Assembly (NCBI RefSeq): GCF_003711105.1
Contig: NZ_CP023865.1
Span: 248,001-312,000, forward strand
Direction of reading: 5' to 3'
DNA from: Actinoplanes teichomyceticus ATCC 31121
Lineage (GTDB): Bacteria > Actinomycetota > Actinomycetes > Mycobacteriales > Micromonosporaceae
Length of the DNA: 64,000 nucleotides
In this document: in pieces, positions 46,085-52,480 of the stretch
How positions within the stretch are numbered: position 1 is the first letter of the stretch
How the letters are laid out: the number at the start of each line of letters is the position of its first letter
Translations under genes and position numbers: made by a program
Notes under the pieces: model-generated
Database searches by the model: none
What the model saw: only the letters and a program-made list of their open reading frames with translations
Told to the model about the DNA's origin: nothing

Positions 46085-46207
46085 CCGTAGACCCCTCCGA
46101 TATGGCCCTCGGTGGCTGCGCCCCCCGCGGCCGCCGAGTTGATTCGGCTCGACCCCCCCGGAGCCGAATCCCAGGACGACCCCCGTCTCCCCCGACGGGG
46201 GTCGTTC
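46085..46207 (+). ncRNA. 6C small RNA
   Basis: Two successive hairpins with C-only or C-rich loops define the actinobacterial 6C RNA. Stem 1 is CTCGGTGGCTGCG (46108-46120) with CGCGGCCGCCGAG (46126-46138), allowing two G-U pairs, loop CCCCC. Stem 2 is GATTCGGCTC (46141-46150) with GAGCCGAATC (46161-46170), loop GACCCCCCCG. A terminator hairpin follows at 46176-46205. The location between the HAD (Rv3661-like) gene and the ssd gene is, as I recall, the same as that of M. tuberculosis 6C/B11. The 5' end is an estimate from the promoter. In mycobacteria it regulates replication and secretion-related mRNAs through the C-rich loops. Confidence 0.85.
46176..46205. terminator. terminator shared by 6C RNA and the STAS gene
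   Basis: ACGACCCCCGTC (46176-46187), loop TCCCCC, GACGGGGGTCGT (46194-46205), a perfect 12-bp stem. It ends the plus-strand 6C RNA and also lies 5 nt past the stop of the minus-strand STAS gene. Confidence 0.75.
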
Positions 46208-46210
46208 CCG

Positions 46211-46573
46211 TCAGGCCCCGGTCGCGTGTGAGGGCATCTCCTCGTCCTCGCCCTGTGCACACTCCAGGCCGAAGAACTCGCTGAGCCCGGTGACCGTGAG
46301 GACGCGGCGGAACGTCGGGCTCGGGTTGCTCACCACGTAACGGATGTTGTTCTCGGTGGCGGCACGATAACCCTCGATGAGGGCGCCGAGACCGGTCGAG
46401 TCGATGAAGGACGCATTCCGCAGATCCACGTGGACGGCCGGGGGCGACCAGTCGGTGATGGCATCCCGGATGCCGTCGGCCACCTCGTCGGCGTTGGAGT
46501 AGTCGATCTCCCCGGTCACCGTGACCGTGACCGTGCCGTCGTCCGCGAGCGTGGTCCGGATCGAGTTGTCCAT
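46211..46573 (-). CDS. STAS-domain anti-anti-sigma factor
   Basis: 120 aa single STAS domain. The phosphorylation-site motif is NASFIDSTGLGALIEG, where the Ser after Asp is the usual target of an anti-sigma kinase. It would release a sigma factor by binding its anti-sigma partner. ATG 46573 chosen; GTG 46579 is in frame. No partner kinase is adjacent. It is convergent with the 6C RNA, which ends within a few bases of its stop. Confidence 0.9.
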   Translation of the reverse strand: MDNSIRTTLADDGTVTVTVTGEIDYSNADEVADGIRDAITDWSPPAVHVDLRNASFIDSTGLGALIEGYRAATENNIRYVVSNPSPTFRRVLTVTGLSEFFGLECAQGEDEEMPSHATGA

Positions 46574-46692
46574 GCCCACTCCATCGGTGCCAGCTCCGTC
46601 GGTCCGTGTCGGCCCAACATACCCAACGCGGACCGGTCTATTCCCCTCCGGCCGCGACTGTCCGGATAGCAGACCGGGACGACGCGCGGGCG

Positions 46693-46719
46693 TTGTCCAC
46701 AGGTCCGATGTCGTCCACA
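46693..46719 (+). promoter_or_regulatory. DnaA-box-like pair upstream of the Tad locus
   Basis: TTGTCCACA (46693-46701), an exact actinobacterial DnaA-box consensus, and TCGTCCACA (46711-46719), one base off. Same orientation, 18 bp apart, in the divergent gap between the STAS gene and ssd. Confidence 0.45.
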
Positions 46720-46803
46720 GCGCCGGGTCGTCGGCGATTGCCCGGGCCGGGGCGGGCCGGGAGGTTGGGCGGGCCCGAACGTTCCTGCCCCCTGGAGACC
46801 GCG

Positions 46804-47874
46804 ATGCCCCTGCCGCCCCGCCCGCTCCTGGTCACCGCCGATGCCGATCTGCTCGACGACCTGCTGCGCCTGGCCGCCGCCGCGGGCACCGAGGTCGACG
46901 TGGCCGCCGACCCGGCCGCCGCCCGGCCGCGGCATCTGCCCGCCCCGGTCGTCCTGATCGGCGCCGACCAGGCGGTGCCCTGCCTGCGTGCCCGGCTGCC
47001 CCGCCGGCCCGGGATGATCGTGGTGGCCCGCGGCGCGCCCGGCGACGAGGTGTGGTCCGCGGCCGAGCCGCTCGGAGCGGAACACGTCGCGGTGCTGCCC
47101 GAGGCCGAACCCTGGCTGGTCGAGCAGCTCACCGGGCGACCACGCCCACCCGCGGTGTCCCGCACCCTGGCGGTGATCGGCGGCCGCGGCGGCGCCGGGG
47201 CCAGCATCCTCGCCGCCGGGCTCGCCGCGATGGCGGTCGACGCCGGCCACCGCACCCTGCTGATCGACGCCGACCCGCTGGGCGGCGGGCTCGACCTGGT
47301 CCTCGGCTGGGAGCGGGTGGGCGGCCTGCGCTGGCCCGGCCTGGCTGACGCCGGCGGCCGGGTGGACCCGCCCGCCCTGCTGGCGGCGCTGCCGCACCGC
47401 GGTGATCTGGTGCTGCTCTCGTTCGACCGCGACGAGCTGACCGGGGTGCCCGCCGAGGCGATGGCGGCCACCCTGGACGCCGCCCGGCGGGGCCGCGACG
47501 TGATCGTCGCCGACCTGCCGCGGCAGCTCGACGACGCCGCGGTGCTCGCCCTGCGGGCCGCCGACCGGACCCTGCTGGTGGTCCCGGCCGAGCTGCGAGC
47601 CACCGCGTCGGCCGCGCTCACCCTCGCCCGGATCCGCCCGCACTGCGACGAGATCGCGGTGGTGGTGCGTGGCCCGGCACCCGGCCGGCTGCGGCCCCGG
47701 GAGATCGCCCAGACGCTCGGGTTGCCGCTGGCCGGGAGCCTGCGGCCGGAGCCGTCGATGTGTCAGGCGCTGGAGCACGGCACCCCGCCCACCACGGGTG
47801 GCCGGGGCCCGCTCGCCGACCTCTGCCGCCGGCTGATCGACGAGCTGATGGGCACCCGGGCGGTGACGGCGTGA
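46804..47874 (+). CDS. ssd: CpaE-like / septum-site-determining protein Ssd
   Basis: 356 aa. The N-terminal ~110 residues are a receiver-like domain (PLLVTADADLLDDLLRLAAA). Then a MinD/ParA-type ATPase fold with a deviant P-loop GGRGGAGAS, lacking the canonical Lys, and LLIDADPLGGGLDLVLG. This is the helicase/secretion-neighbourhood CpaE homologue; the M. tuberculosis member (Rv3660c) affects septation and the Caulobacter one localises pilus machinery. GGAGA precedes ATG 46804. The stop overlaps the tadA GTG. Confidence 0.9.
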   Translation: MPLPPRPLLVTADADLLDDLLRLAAAAGTEVDVAADPAAARPRHLPAPVVLIGADQAVPCLRARLPRRPGMIVVARGAPGDEVWSAAEPLGAEHVAVLPEAEPWLVEQLTGRPRPPAVSRTLAVIGGRGGAGASILAAGLAAMAVDAGHRTLLIDADPLGGGLDLVLGWERVGGLRWPGLADAGGRVDPPALLAALPHRGDLVLLSFDRDELTGVPAEAMAATLDAARRGRDVIVADLPRQLDDAAVLALRAADRTLLVVPAELRATASAALTLARIRPHCDEIAVVVRGPAPGRLRPREIAQTLGLPLAGSLRPEPSMCQALEHGTPPTTGGRGPLADLCRRLIDELMGTRAVTA

Positions 47875-49031
47875 GCGTGGTGGACCGGGTCCGGCGGCGG
47901 TTCGCCTACGAGGGTGTGGAGGCGACCCCGGCCGCGGTGGTCAGCGCGGTCCGTCAGGAGAGCGCGGTGCTCGGTGACCGGGCGGTGCTGCGGCTCGCCG
48001 ACCGGGTGCGTGACGAACTGATCGGCGCCGGGCCGCTGGCGCCGCTGCTGAGCGACGAATCGGTCACCGATGTGCTGGTCAACGGCACCCAGGTCTGGGT
48101 CGACCGGGGTGCGGGGCTGGAGCGGGCGGCGATCCGGCTGGGCGAGCCCGCGGACGTCCGGCGGTTGGCGCAGCGGCTGGTGGCGGCCTGTGGGCGGCGA
48201 CTGGACGACGGCCAGCCCTACGCGGACGCCCGGCTGCCGGACGGCACCCGGCTGCACGCGGTGCTGGCGCCGGTCGCGACGCAGGGGCCGTACCTGTCGC
48301 TGCGGACCTTCCGGCAGCGGCCGTTCCGGCTGCCCGACCTGGTCTCGCACGGGACGGTGCCGGCGGCGGTGGCCCCGGTGCTGGAGGCGGTCGTGGCGGC
48401 GCGGCTGGCGTATCTGGTCACCGGCGGCACCGGCAGTGGCAAGACCACGTTGCTGGCCACGCTGCTCGGACTGGTGCCGCCGACCGAGCGGATCGTGCTG
48501 GTCGAGGACGCGGCGGAGTTGCGGCCGGTGCACCCGCACGTGGTGGCGCTGCAGGCGCGGACGGCCAATGTGGAGGGCGCCGGTGCGGTCGGGCTGACCG
48601 ATCTGGTCCGGCAGGCGCTGCGGATGCGGCCGGACCGGCTGGTGATCGGGGAGTGCCGGGGCGCGGAGATCGTCGACCTGCTCGGAGCGCTGAACACCGG
48701 GCATGACGGCGGGGCGGGGACGCTGCACGCCAACGCGGCCGGCGACGTGCCGGCCCGGCTGGAGGCGCTCGGGCTGCTCGGCGGCCTGCCGCGGGCGGCG
48801 CTGCACGCGCAGGTGCTGGCGGCGCTGCAGGTGGTGGTGCAGGTCCGGCGGACCGGGCACGGCCGGGTGCTGGAGTCGATCAGCGTGCTGCTGCCGTCCG
48901 GCGCCGAGAGGCTACCCACCGTGGTGCCGGCCTGGGACCGCGCCGTGGGCGCCGGGCCGGCGGCCGGGGTGCTGGCCCGGATGCTGCGCGAGCGCGGGGC
49001 CGGAGTGCCGCCGGTGCTGGGAGCGTCATGA
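47871..49031 (+). CDS. tadA: Tad/CpaF-type secretion ATPase
   Basis: 386 aa type II/IV secretion ATPase. Walker A TGGTGSGKTTLL (about residues 183-194), Walker B LVIGECRGAE, an Asp box in VLVEDAAELRP, and a His-box region TGHDGGAGTLHANAA. It powers pilin or protein export at the inner membrane. GTGA overlap with ssd and ATGA overlap with tadB show a coupled operon. Confidence 0.94.
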   Translation: MSVVDRVRRRFAYEGVEATPAAVVSAVRQESAVLGDRAVLRLADRVRDELIGAGPLAPLLSDESVTDVLVNGTQVWVDRGAGLERAAIRLGEPADVRRLAQRLVAACGRRLDDGQPYADARLPDGTRLHAVLAPVATQGPYLSLRTFRQRPFRLPDLVSHGTVPAAVAPVLEAVVAARLAYLVTGGTGSGKTTLLATLLGLVPPTERIVLVEDAAELRPVHPHVVALQARTANVEGAGAVGLTDLVRQALRMRPDRLVIGECRGAEIVDLLGALNTGHDGGAGTLHANAAGDVPARLEALGLLGGLPRAALHAQVLAALQVVVQVRRTGHGRVLESISVLLPSGAERLPTVVPAWDRAVGAGPAAGVLARMLRERGAGVPPVLGAS

Positions 49032-49987
49032 TCGCGGTGCTGATCGCCTGCCTGGCGGGCTGCACGGTGGTGATCGCCTGGCCGGGGGCGCGGGTGCTGG
49101 CCCGGCTCTCCGCCCCGGGTGACCGGCCGGCGATCGACCTGCGCCGGATGTTCCGGGTGCCTACAAATCTCGTGGCCGCCCCCGGCCGGCGTGCGGTCGG
49201 CGCGGTGGCCGGGGTCGCCGCGCTCGCCGGGCTGCTGCTGGGTGGGCCGGTGGCGGCCCTGGTCGGGGCCGTCTACGCCGGACTGGCGACGGCCGAGTGG
49301 GCGCGCCGGGTGGCGCGGAAGCGGGTCGCGGCCGGGCGGGCGGCCTCCCTGGACGGGTTGGCCGCGCTGGTGGCGGACCTGCGGGCGGGGTTGCCGCCGG
49401 TGCTGGCCGCCTCGTCCGCGGCTCCGGCCGGATCGCTCCCGGCCGCCTCTTCGCCAAGCGCCTGGACCGACCGGGCGCTGACCGCCCTCAGCGGTCGGGA
49501 GCCGAGCGTCCGGGCCGGGTGGGAGCCGGGTGCCTGGGCCGGTCCGGAGCCGGGAGGCTGGGCCGGGCCGGAGCCGGGAGGCTGGGCCGGTCCGGAGCCG
49601 GCTGCCTCGGCCGGTTCCGCTCCGGCCGGCGCTGCCGTGGCCGGTCCCGGGGACGGGCGCATCGCCCGGTTGACCGAGGCGGTCTGGCGGCTGGCCGAGC
49701 ACACCGGGGCGCCGGCGGCGGATCTGCTGGAGCGCATCGAGGCGGACGCCCGGGCCGCGGATCGCGCGGCGGCCTCGGCCGCCGCCCAGGCCGCCGGAGC
49801 GCAGGCGACAGCCTTGCTGCTGGCCGGATTGCCGGTGGGCGGAATCGGTCTGGGGTACGCGATCGGCGCCGATCCGCTGCAGATCCTGCTGCGTACGCCG
49901 GTGGGCGCGGCCTGCGCGGTCGCCGCGGTGCTGCTGCAGTGCGGTGGGCTGCGGTGGGCGCAGCGGCTCGTGGACGGACCGCGCTGA
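49028..49987 (+). CDS. tadB: Tad membrane platform protein TadB-like
   Basis: 319 aa with hydrophobic helices near the N-terminus (MIAVLIACLAGCTVVIAW), at ~58-95 and in the C-terminal third (ATALLLAGLPVGGIGLGYAIG, VGAACAVAAVLLQCGG). The cytoplasmic loop carries an in-frame repeat GWAGPEPG (three to four copies, 24-bp period, about 49520-49605), not expected in the family. It anchors the TadA ATPase. ATGA overlap with tadA. Confidence 0.85.
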   Translation: MIAVLIACLAGCTVVIAWPGARVLARLSAPGDRPAIDLRRMFRVPTNLVAAPGRRAVGAVAGVAALAGLLLGGPVAALVGAVYAGLATAEWARRVARKRVAAGRAASLDGLAALVADLRAGLPPVLAASSAAPAGSLPAASSPSAWTDRALTALSGREPSVRAGWEPGAWAGPEPGGWAGPEPGGWAGPEPAASAGSAPAGAAVAGPGDGRIARLTEAVWRLAEHTGAPAADLLERIEADARAADRAAASAAAQAAGAQATALLLAGLPVGGIGLGYAIGADPLQILLRTPVGAACAVAAVLLQCGGLRWAQRLVDGPR

Positions 49988-50241
49988 TGGGGACGTCGTG
50001 CGGGGTGGCGGCGCTGTTGCGGCCGGGTGGGCCGGTGCGGGCGCCGCTGCGGGAGTGTTGCGCGGCCGCGCTGGTCGGCGCCCGCACCGAGGCCGGTGCC
50101 TGCCGGGCGGTCGACGCCGGTCCCGGCGCGGACGACGCGGGTCCGCCCGGGGCGGTGCGGGATCTCCGGCGGCCGATGGACCTCGCCGGGTTGCCGGCGC
50201 ACCGGGCCGTTGCCGGGGGAGCGGCCGAGGCATGGCCGTGA
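49987..50241 (+). CDS. doubtful small ORF between tadB and tadC
   Basis: 84 aa (MGTSCGVAALLRPGGPVRAP ...), starting at the TGATG junction with the tadB stop and overlapping tadC by 10 bp. Coupled position favours translation, but the composition is generic for GC-rich frames and I see no domain. It may instead be the untranslated gap before tadC. Confidence 0.3.
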   Translation: MGTSCGVAALLRPGGPVRAPLRECCAAALVGARTEAGACRAVDAGPGADDAGPPGAVRDLRRPMDLAGLPAHRAVAGGAAEAWP

Positions 50242-51143
50242 CCTTGGTGTTCCCGGCCGTGGCGGAGCCCTTGGCCGCCATCGGGACGCTGCTGCGGGGA
50301 CTGCGGGCCGGGTGCGGTGGGGAGCGACTCGGTGCGGTGGGGTGGTTTTCGGGCGGGCGGGGGTTGGGGTGGCTCGGCATGGTGGGGTGGTTCTCGCGTG
50401 GGCGCGGGTTGCGGTGGCTCGGCATGGTGAGGTGGTTTTCGGGCGGGCGCGGGTTGGGGTGGCCCGGCATGGCGGGCCGGTCTTCGCCGGTGCGCCGGTT
50501 GGAGCGGCTCGATGTGGCGCCCGGCGACACGCCGCCGCAAGGCCGGGGCGAGCGGCGGAAACAGGTGCTGCTCGCCGTGCTGGCCGGGCTTGCGGTGGCC
50601 GGGCTGGCCGGGGCCTGGTGGGGCGTGCCGGTCGGGGTGGCCGCCGGGATCGGGACCGAGCGCTTCCTGCGCCGCCGCGAGCCCGCCGAGATCCGGCGGG
50701 AGCGCCGGGACGCGTTGACCGACCTGCCGCTCGGCGCGGATCTGCTGGCCGCCGCGCTGCGGGCGGGCGCTCCGGTGGACCGGGCGGCGGCTGCGGTGGC
50801 CGACGCGCTGGGTGGCCCGCTCGGCGCCCGGATGCAGCGGACCGCCCGGTCCTTACGGCTCGGCGCGGGACCGGCCGAGGCGTGGGCACATCTGGCCGAC
50901 GTCACCGGGGCCGAGCGGCTGATCGCGGCGGCGGTGCGGTCGAGCGCGAGCGGTGGCGCGCTCGCGGGTGCGTTGGAGCGGCTCGCCGGGGACCTGCGGG
51001 CCGACCGCGCGGTGGCGGTCGAGGCCGCCGCGCAACGCGCCGGGGTGCTCATCGTGCTGCCGCTCGGCCTCTGCTTCCTGCCCGCCTTTCTGCTCGCCGG
51101 CCTGGTGCCGGTGCTGGTCGCCGTGCTCGGCGACGTGCTGTGA
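50232..51143 (+). CDS. tadC: Tad membrane platform protein TadC-like with repeat insertion
   Basis: 303 aa type II secretion F-type protein. The GspF signature region is ALTDLPLGADLLAAALRAGAPV ... AEAWAHLADVTGAERLIAAAV and the C-terminal helices are VLIVLPLGLCFLPAFLLAGLVPVLVAVLG. Near the N-terminus three copies of a 45-bp unit (peptide GRGLGWLGMVGWFSG-like, 50342-50480) separate the first hydrophobic segment from the second. The start is uncertain: ATG 50232 is used. Confidence 0.8.
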   Translation: MAVTLVFPAVAEPLAAIGTLLRGLRAGCGGERLGAVGWFSGGRGLGWLGMVGWFSRGRGLRWLGMVRWFSGGRGLGWPGMAGRSSPVRRLERLDVAPGDTPPQGRGERRKQVLLAVLAGLAVAGLAGAWWGVPVGVAAGIGTERFLRRREPAEIRRERRDALTDLPLGADLLAAALRAGAPVDRAAAAVADALGGPLGARMQRTARSLRLGAGPAEAWAHLADVTGAERLIAAAVRSSASGGALAGALERLAGDLRADRAVAVEAAAQRAGVLIVLPLGLCFLPAFLLAGLVPVLVAVLGDVL

Positions 51144-51190
51144 AACCCGTGGTGCGGCAGCGGGCCGCACCCGTGACCGAGGAGGACCAC

Positions 51191-51376
51191 GTGCATCAAC
51201 TCGTCGCAGCGTTCCGGCGCCTGCGTACCGAAGCGGCCGATGCCGGGATGAGCACCGCGGAGTACGCGGTGGGCACCCTGGCCGCGGTCGCCTTCGCCGG
51301 CGTCCTGCTCAAGATCGTGACAAGCCCGGCCGTGCAGAGCGCGCTGTCCGGCCTGATCACCAAGGCGCTCAAGTGA
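51191..51376 (+). CDS. Flp-pilin-like DUF4244 protein
   Basis: 61 aa. A short charged leader, then DAGMSTAEYAVGTLAAVAFAG, which resembles the G/E(Y) processing site and hydrophobic helix of Flp pilins, ending LSGLITKALK. GTG 51191 has GAGGAGG just upstream; GTG 51140, overlapping tadC, is an alternative start. Probable major pilin of the Tad system. Confidence 0.85.
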   Translation: MHQLVAAFRRLRTEAADAGMSTAEYAVGTLAAVAFAGVLLKIVTSPAVQSALSGLITKALK

Positions 51377-51389
51377 GCGAGGTCGTGGC

Positions 51390-51758
51390 GTGACGGGGCG
51401 CCGGCGGCCCGGCCGGGACCGGGGCTCCTTCACCGCCGAGCTCGCGGCCGGGCTGCCGGCGCTCATGGTGCTGCTCCTCGTCGGCATCACCGCGGTCTCG
51501 GCGGTGCTGGCCAAGACGCAGTGCCTGGACGCCGCCCGGGAAGCGGCGCTGGCCGAGGCCCGGGGCGAGTCTTCGTCGGTGGCAGCCCGGACGGCTCCGG
51601 CCGGCGCCGACATCCGCGTCGAGGGGGATCGGGAGAGCGTCACCGCGACGGTGTCCGTGCGGGTCGGGGTGCTCGGCGCGCACCTGCCGGGCATCACGGT
51701 CACCGCGGTCGCGGTCGCCGCCCGGGAGCCGCAGACACCGGTCCCGGGCACGGACTGA
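51390..51758 (+). CDS. TadE-like minor pilin
   Basis: 122 aa. N-terminal TadE-type segment DRGSFTAELAAGLPALMVLLLVGITAVSAVL with the conserved Glu, then a small extracellular domain (TQCLDAAREAALAEARGE). GTG start 13 bp after the pilin gene. Probably a minor pilin or assembly factor. Confidence 0.85.
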   Translation: MTGRRRPGRDRGSFTAELAAGLPALMVLLLVGITAVSAVLAKTQCLDAAREAALAEARGESSSVAARTAPAGADIRVEGDRESVTATVSVRVGVLGAHLPGITVTAVAVAAREPQTPVPGTD

Positions 51759-51768
51759 GGAGGGGGAG

Positions 51769-52119
51769 ATGCCGAAGGGCGCTCAGCGGGAACGGGGCGC
51801 GGCGTCCGTCTTCGTGCTGGCGGTCGGGCTGGTGCTGGTGGCGGCGGGGCTGGCCGCGGCCACGGTCGGGTCGGCCCGGGCCGCCCGCCACACCGCGCGC
51901 AACGCCGCCGACCTGGCCGCGCTGGCCGCCGCCGGCCGGGCGGTCGAGGGCGCCGGTCCGGCCTGCGCGGCGGCCCGGCGGTATGCCGCCGCGAACGGCG
52001 CCCGGGTGACATCGTGCGAGGTGACCGGACTGGAGGTGGTGGTGCGGACGGAGGCGCCGGTCGGCTCACTGCCGACAGTGGCCACGGCTGCGGCCCGCGC
52101 CGGTCCGGCCCCTTTGTGA
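51769..52119 (+). CDS. TadE-like protein of the helicase/secretion neighbourhood
   Basis: 116 aa. N-terminal RGAASVFVLAVGLVLVAAGLAAATVG hydrophobic helix with an upstream processing-like region, then ARHTARNAADLAALAAAGRA, typical of the Rv3654c-type proteins next to the DECH helicase. Last gene of the tad operon, convergent with the helicase. Confidence 0.85.
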   Translation: MPKGAQRERGAASVFVLAVGLVLVAAGLAAATVGSARAARHTARNAADLAALAAAGRAVEGAGPACAAARRYAAANGARVTSCEVTGLEVVVRTEAPVGSLPTVATAAARAGPAPL

Positions 52120-52201
52120 AGGCGCGCTCGCGTCGTCTCACGGAGACGCCGTTCCGTGGATCGGGCGGCTGTCCCGCAGGGGCCGATTTCCGTCAAGGAG
52201 G

Positions 52202-52480
52202 TGGGGTTACCCGCGCGGCGGTGGCTCTTCCGGCCGCGTCTGGTTGACGGCGGCGGTGGGTGGGGTCACCCGCGCGGCGGTGGCCCTTCCGGCCGCACCG
52301 GGTCGACGGCGACGGTGGAAGGGATTTCCCGCGCGGCGGTGGTTCCTTCCGCCGGGGCGGCGGTTTTCCCTGCGGTGGTTCCTTCCGCCGGGGCGGTGGC
52401 TTTGCCTGCGGTGGTTCCTTCCGCCGGGGCGGTGGCTTTGCCTGCGGTGGTTCCTTCCGCCGGGGCGGGTTTCTCCGCGG
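52202..52480 (-). repeat. 59-bp duplication of the helicase 3' end and 36-bp in-frame tail repeats
   Basis: CCCGCGCGG recurs at 52210, 52269 and 52328, a 59-bp period. The middle copy holds the real helicase stop (TCA, 52266-52268). The outer copy, outside the gene, carries an equivalent TAA (TTA, 52207-52209). The inner copy lies in the coding sequence. Further inside, a 36-bp unit encoding APAEGTTAGKAT repeats about four times (to 52480). Confidence 0.85.

Noticed and set aside
49520..50480. Mobile element insertion in tadB/tadC
   Set aside because: Only short in-frame tandem repeats; no terminal inverted repeats, target duplication or transposase.
48218..52141. 1300-residue open frame opposite the tad genes
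   Set aside because: Arg/Pro/Ser-rich antisense composition; the plus strand carries recognisable ssd, tadA, tadB and tadC with coupled starts.
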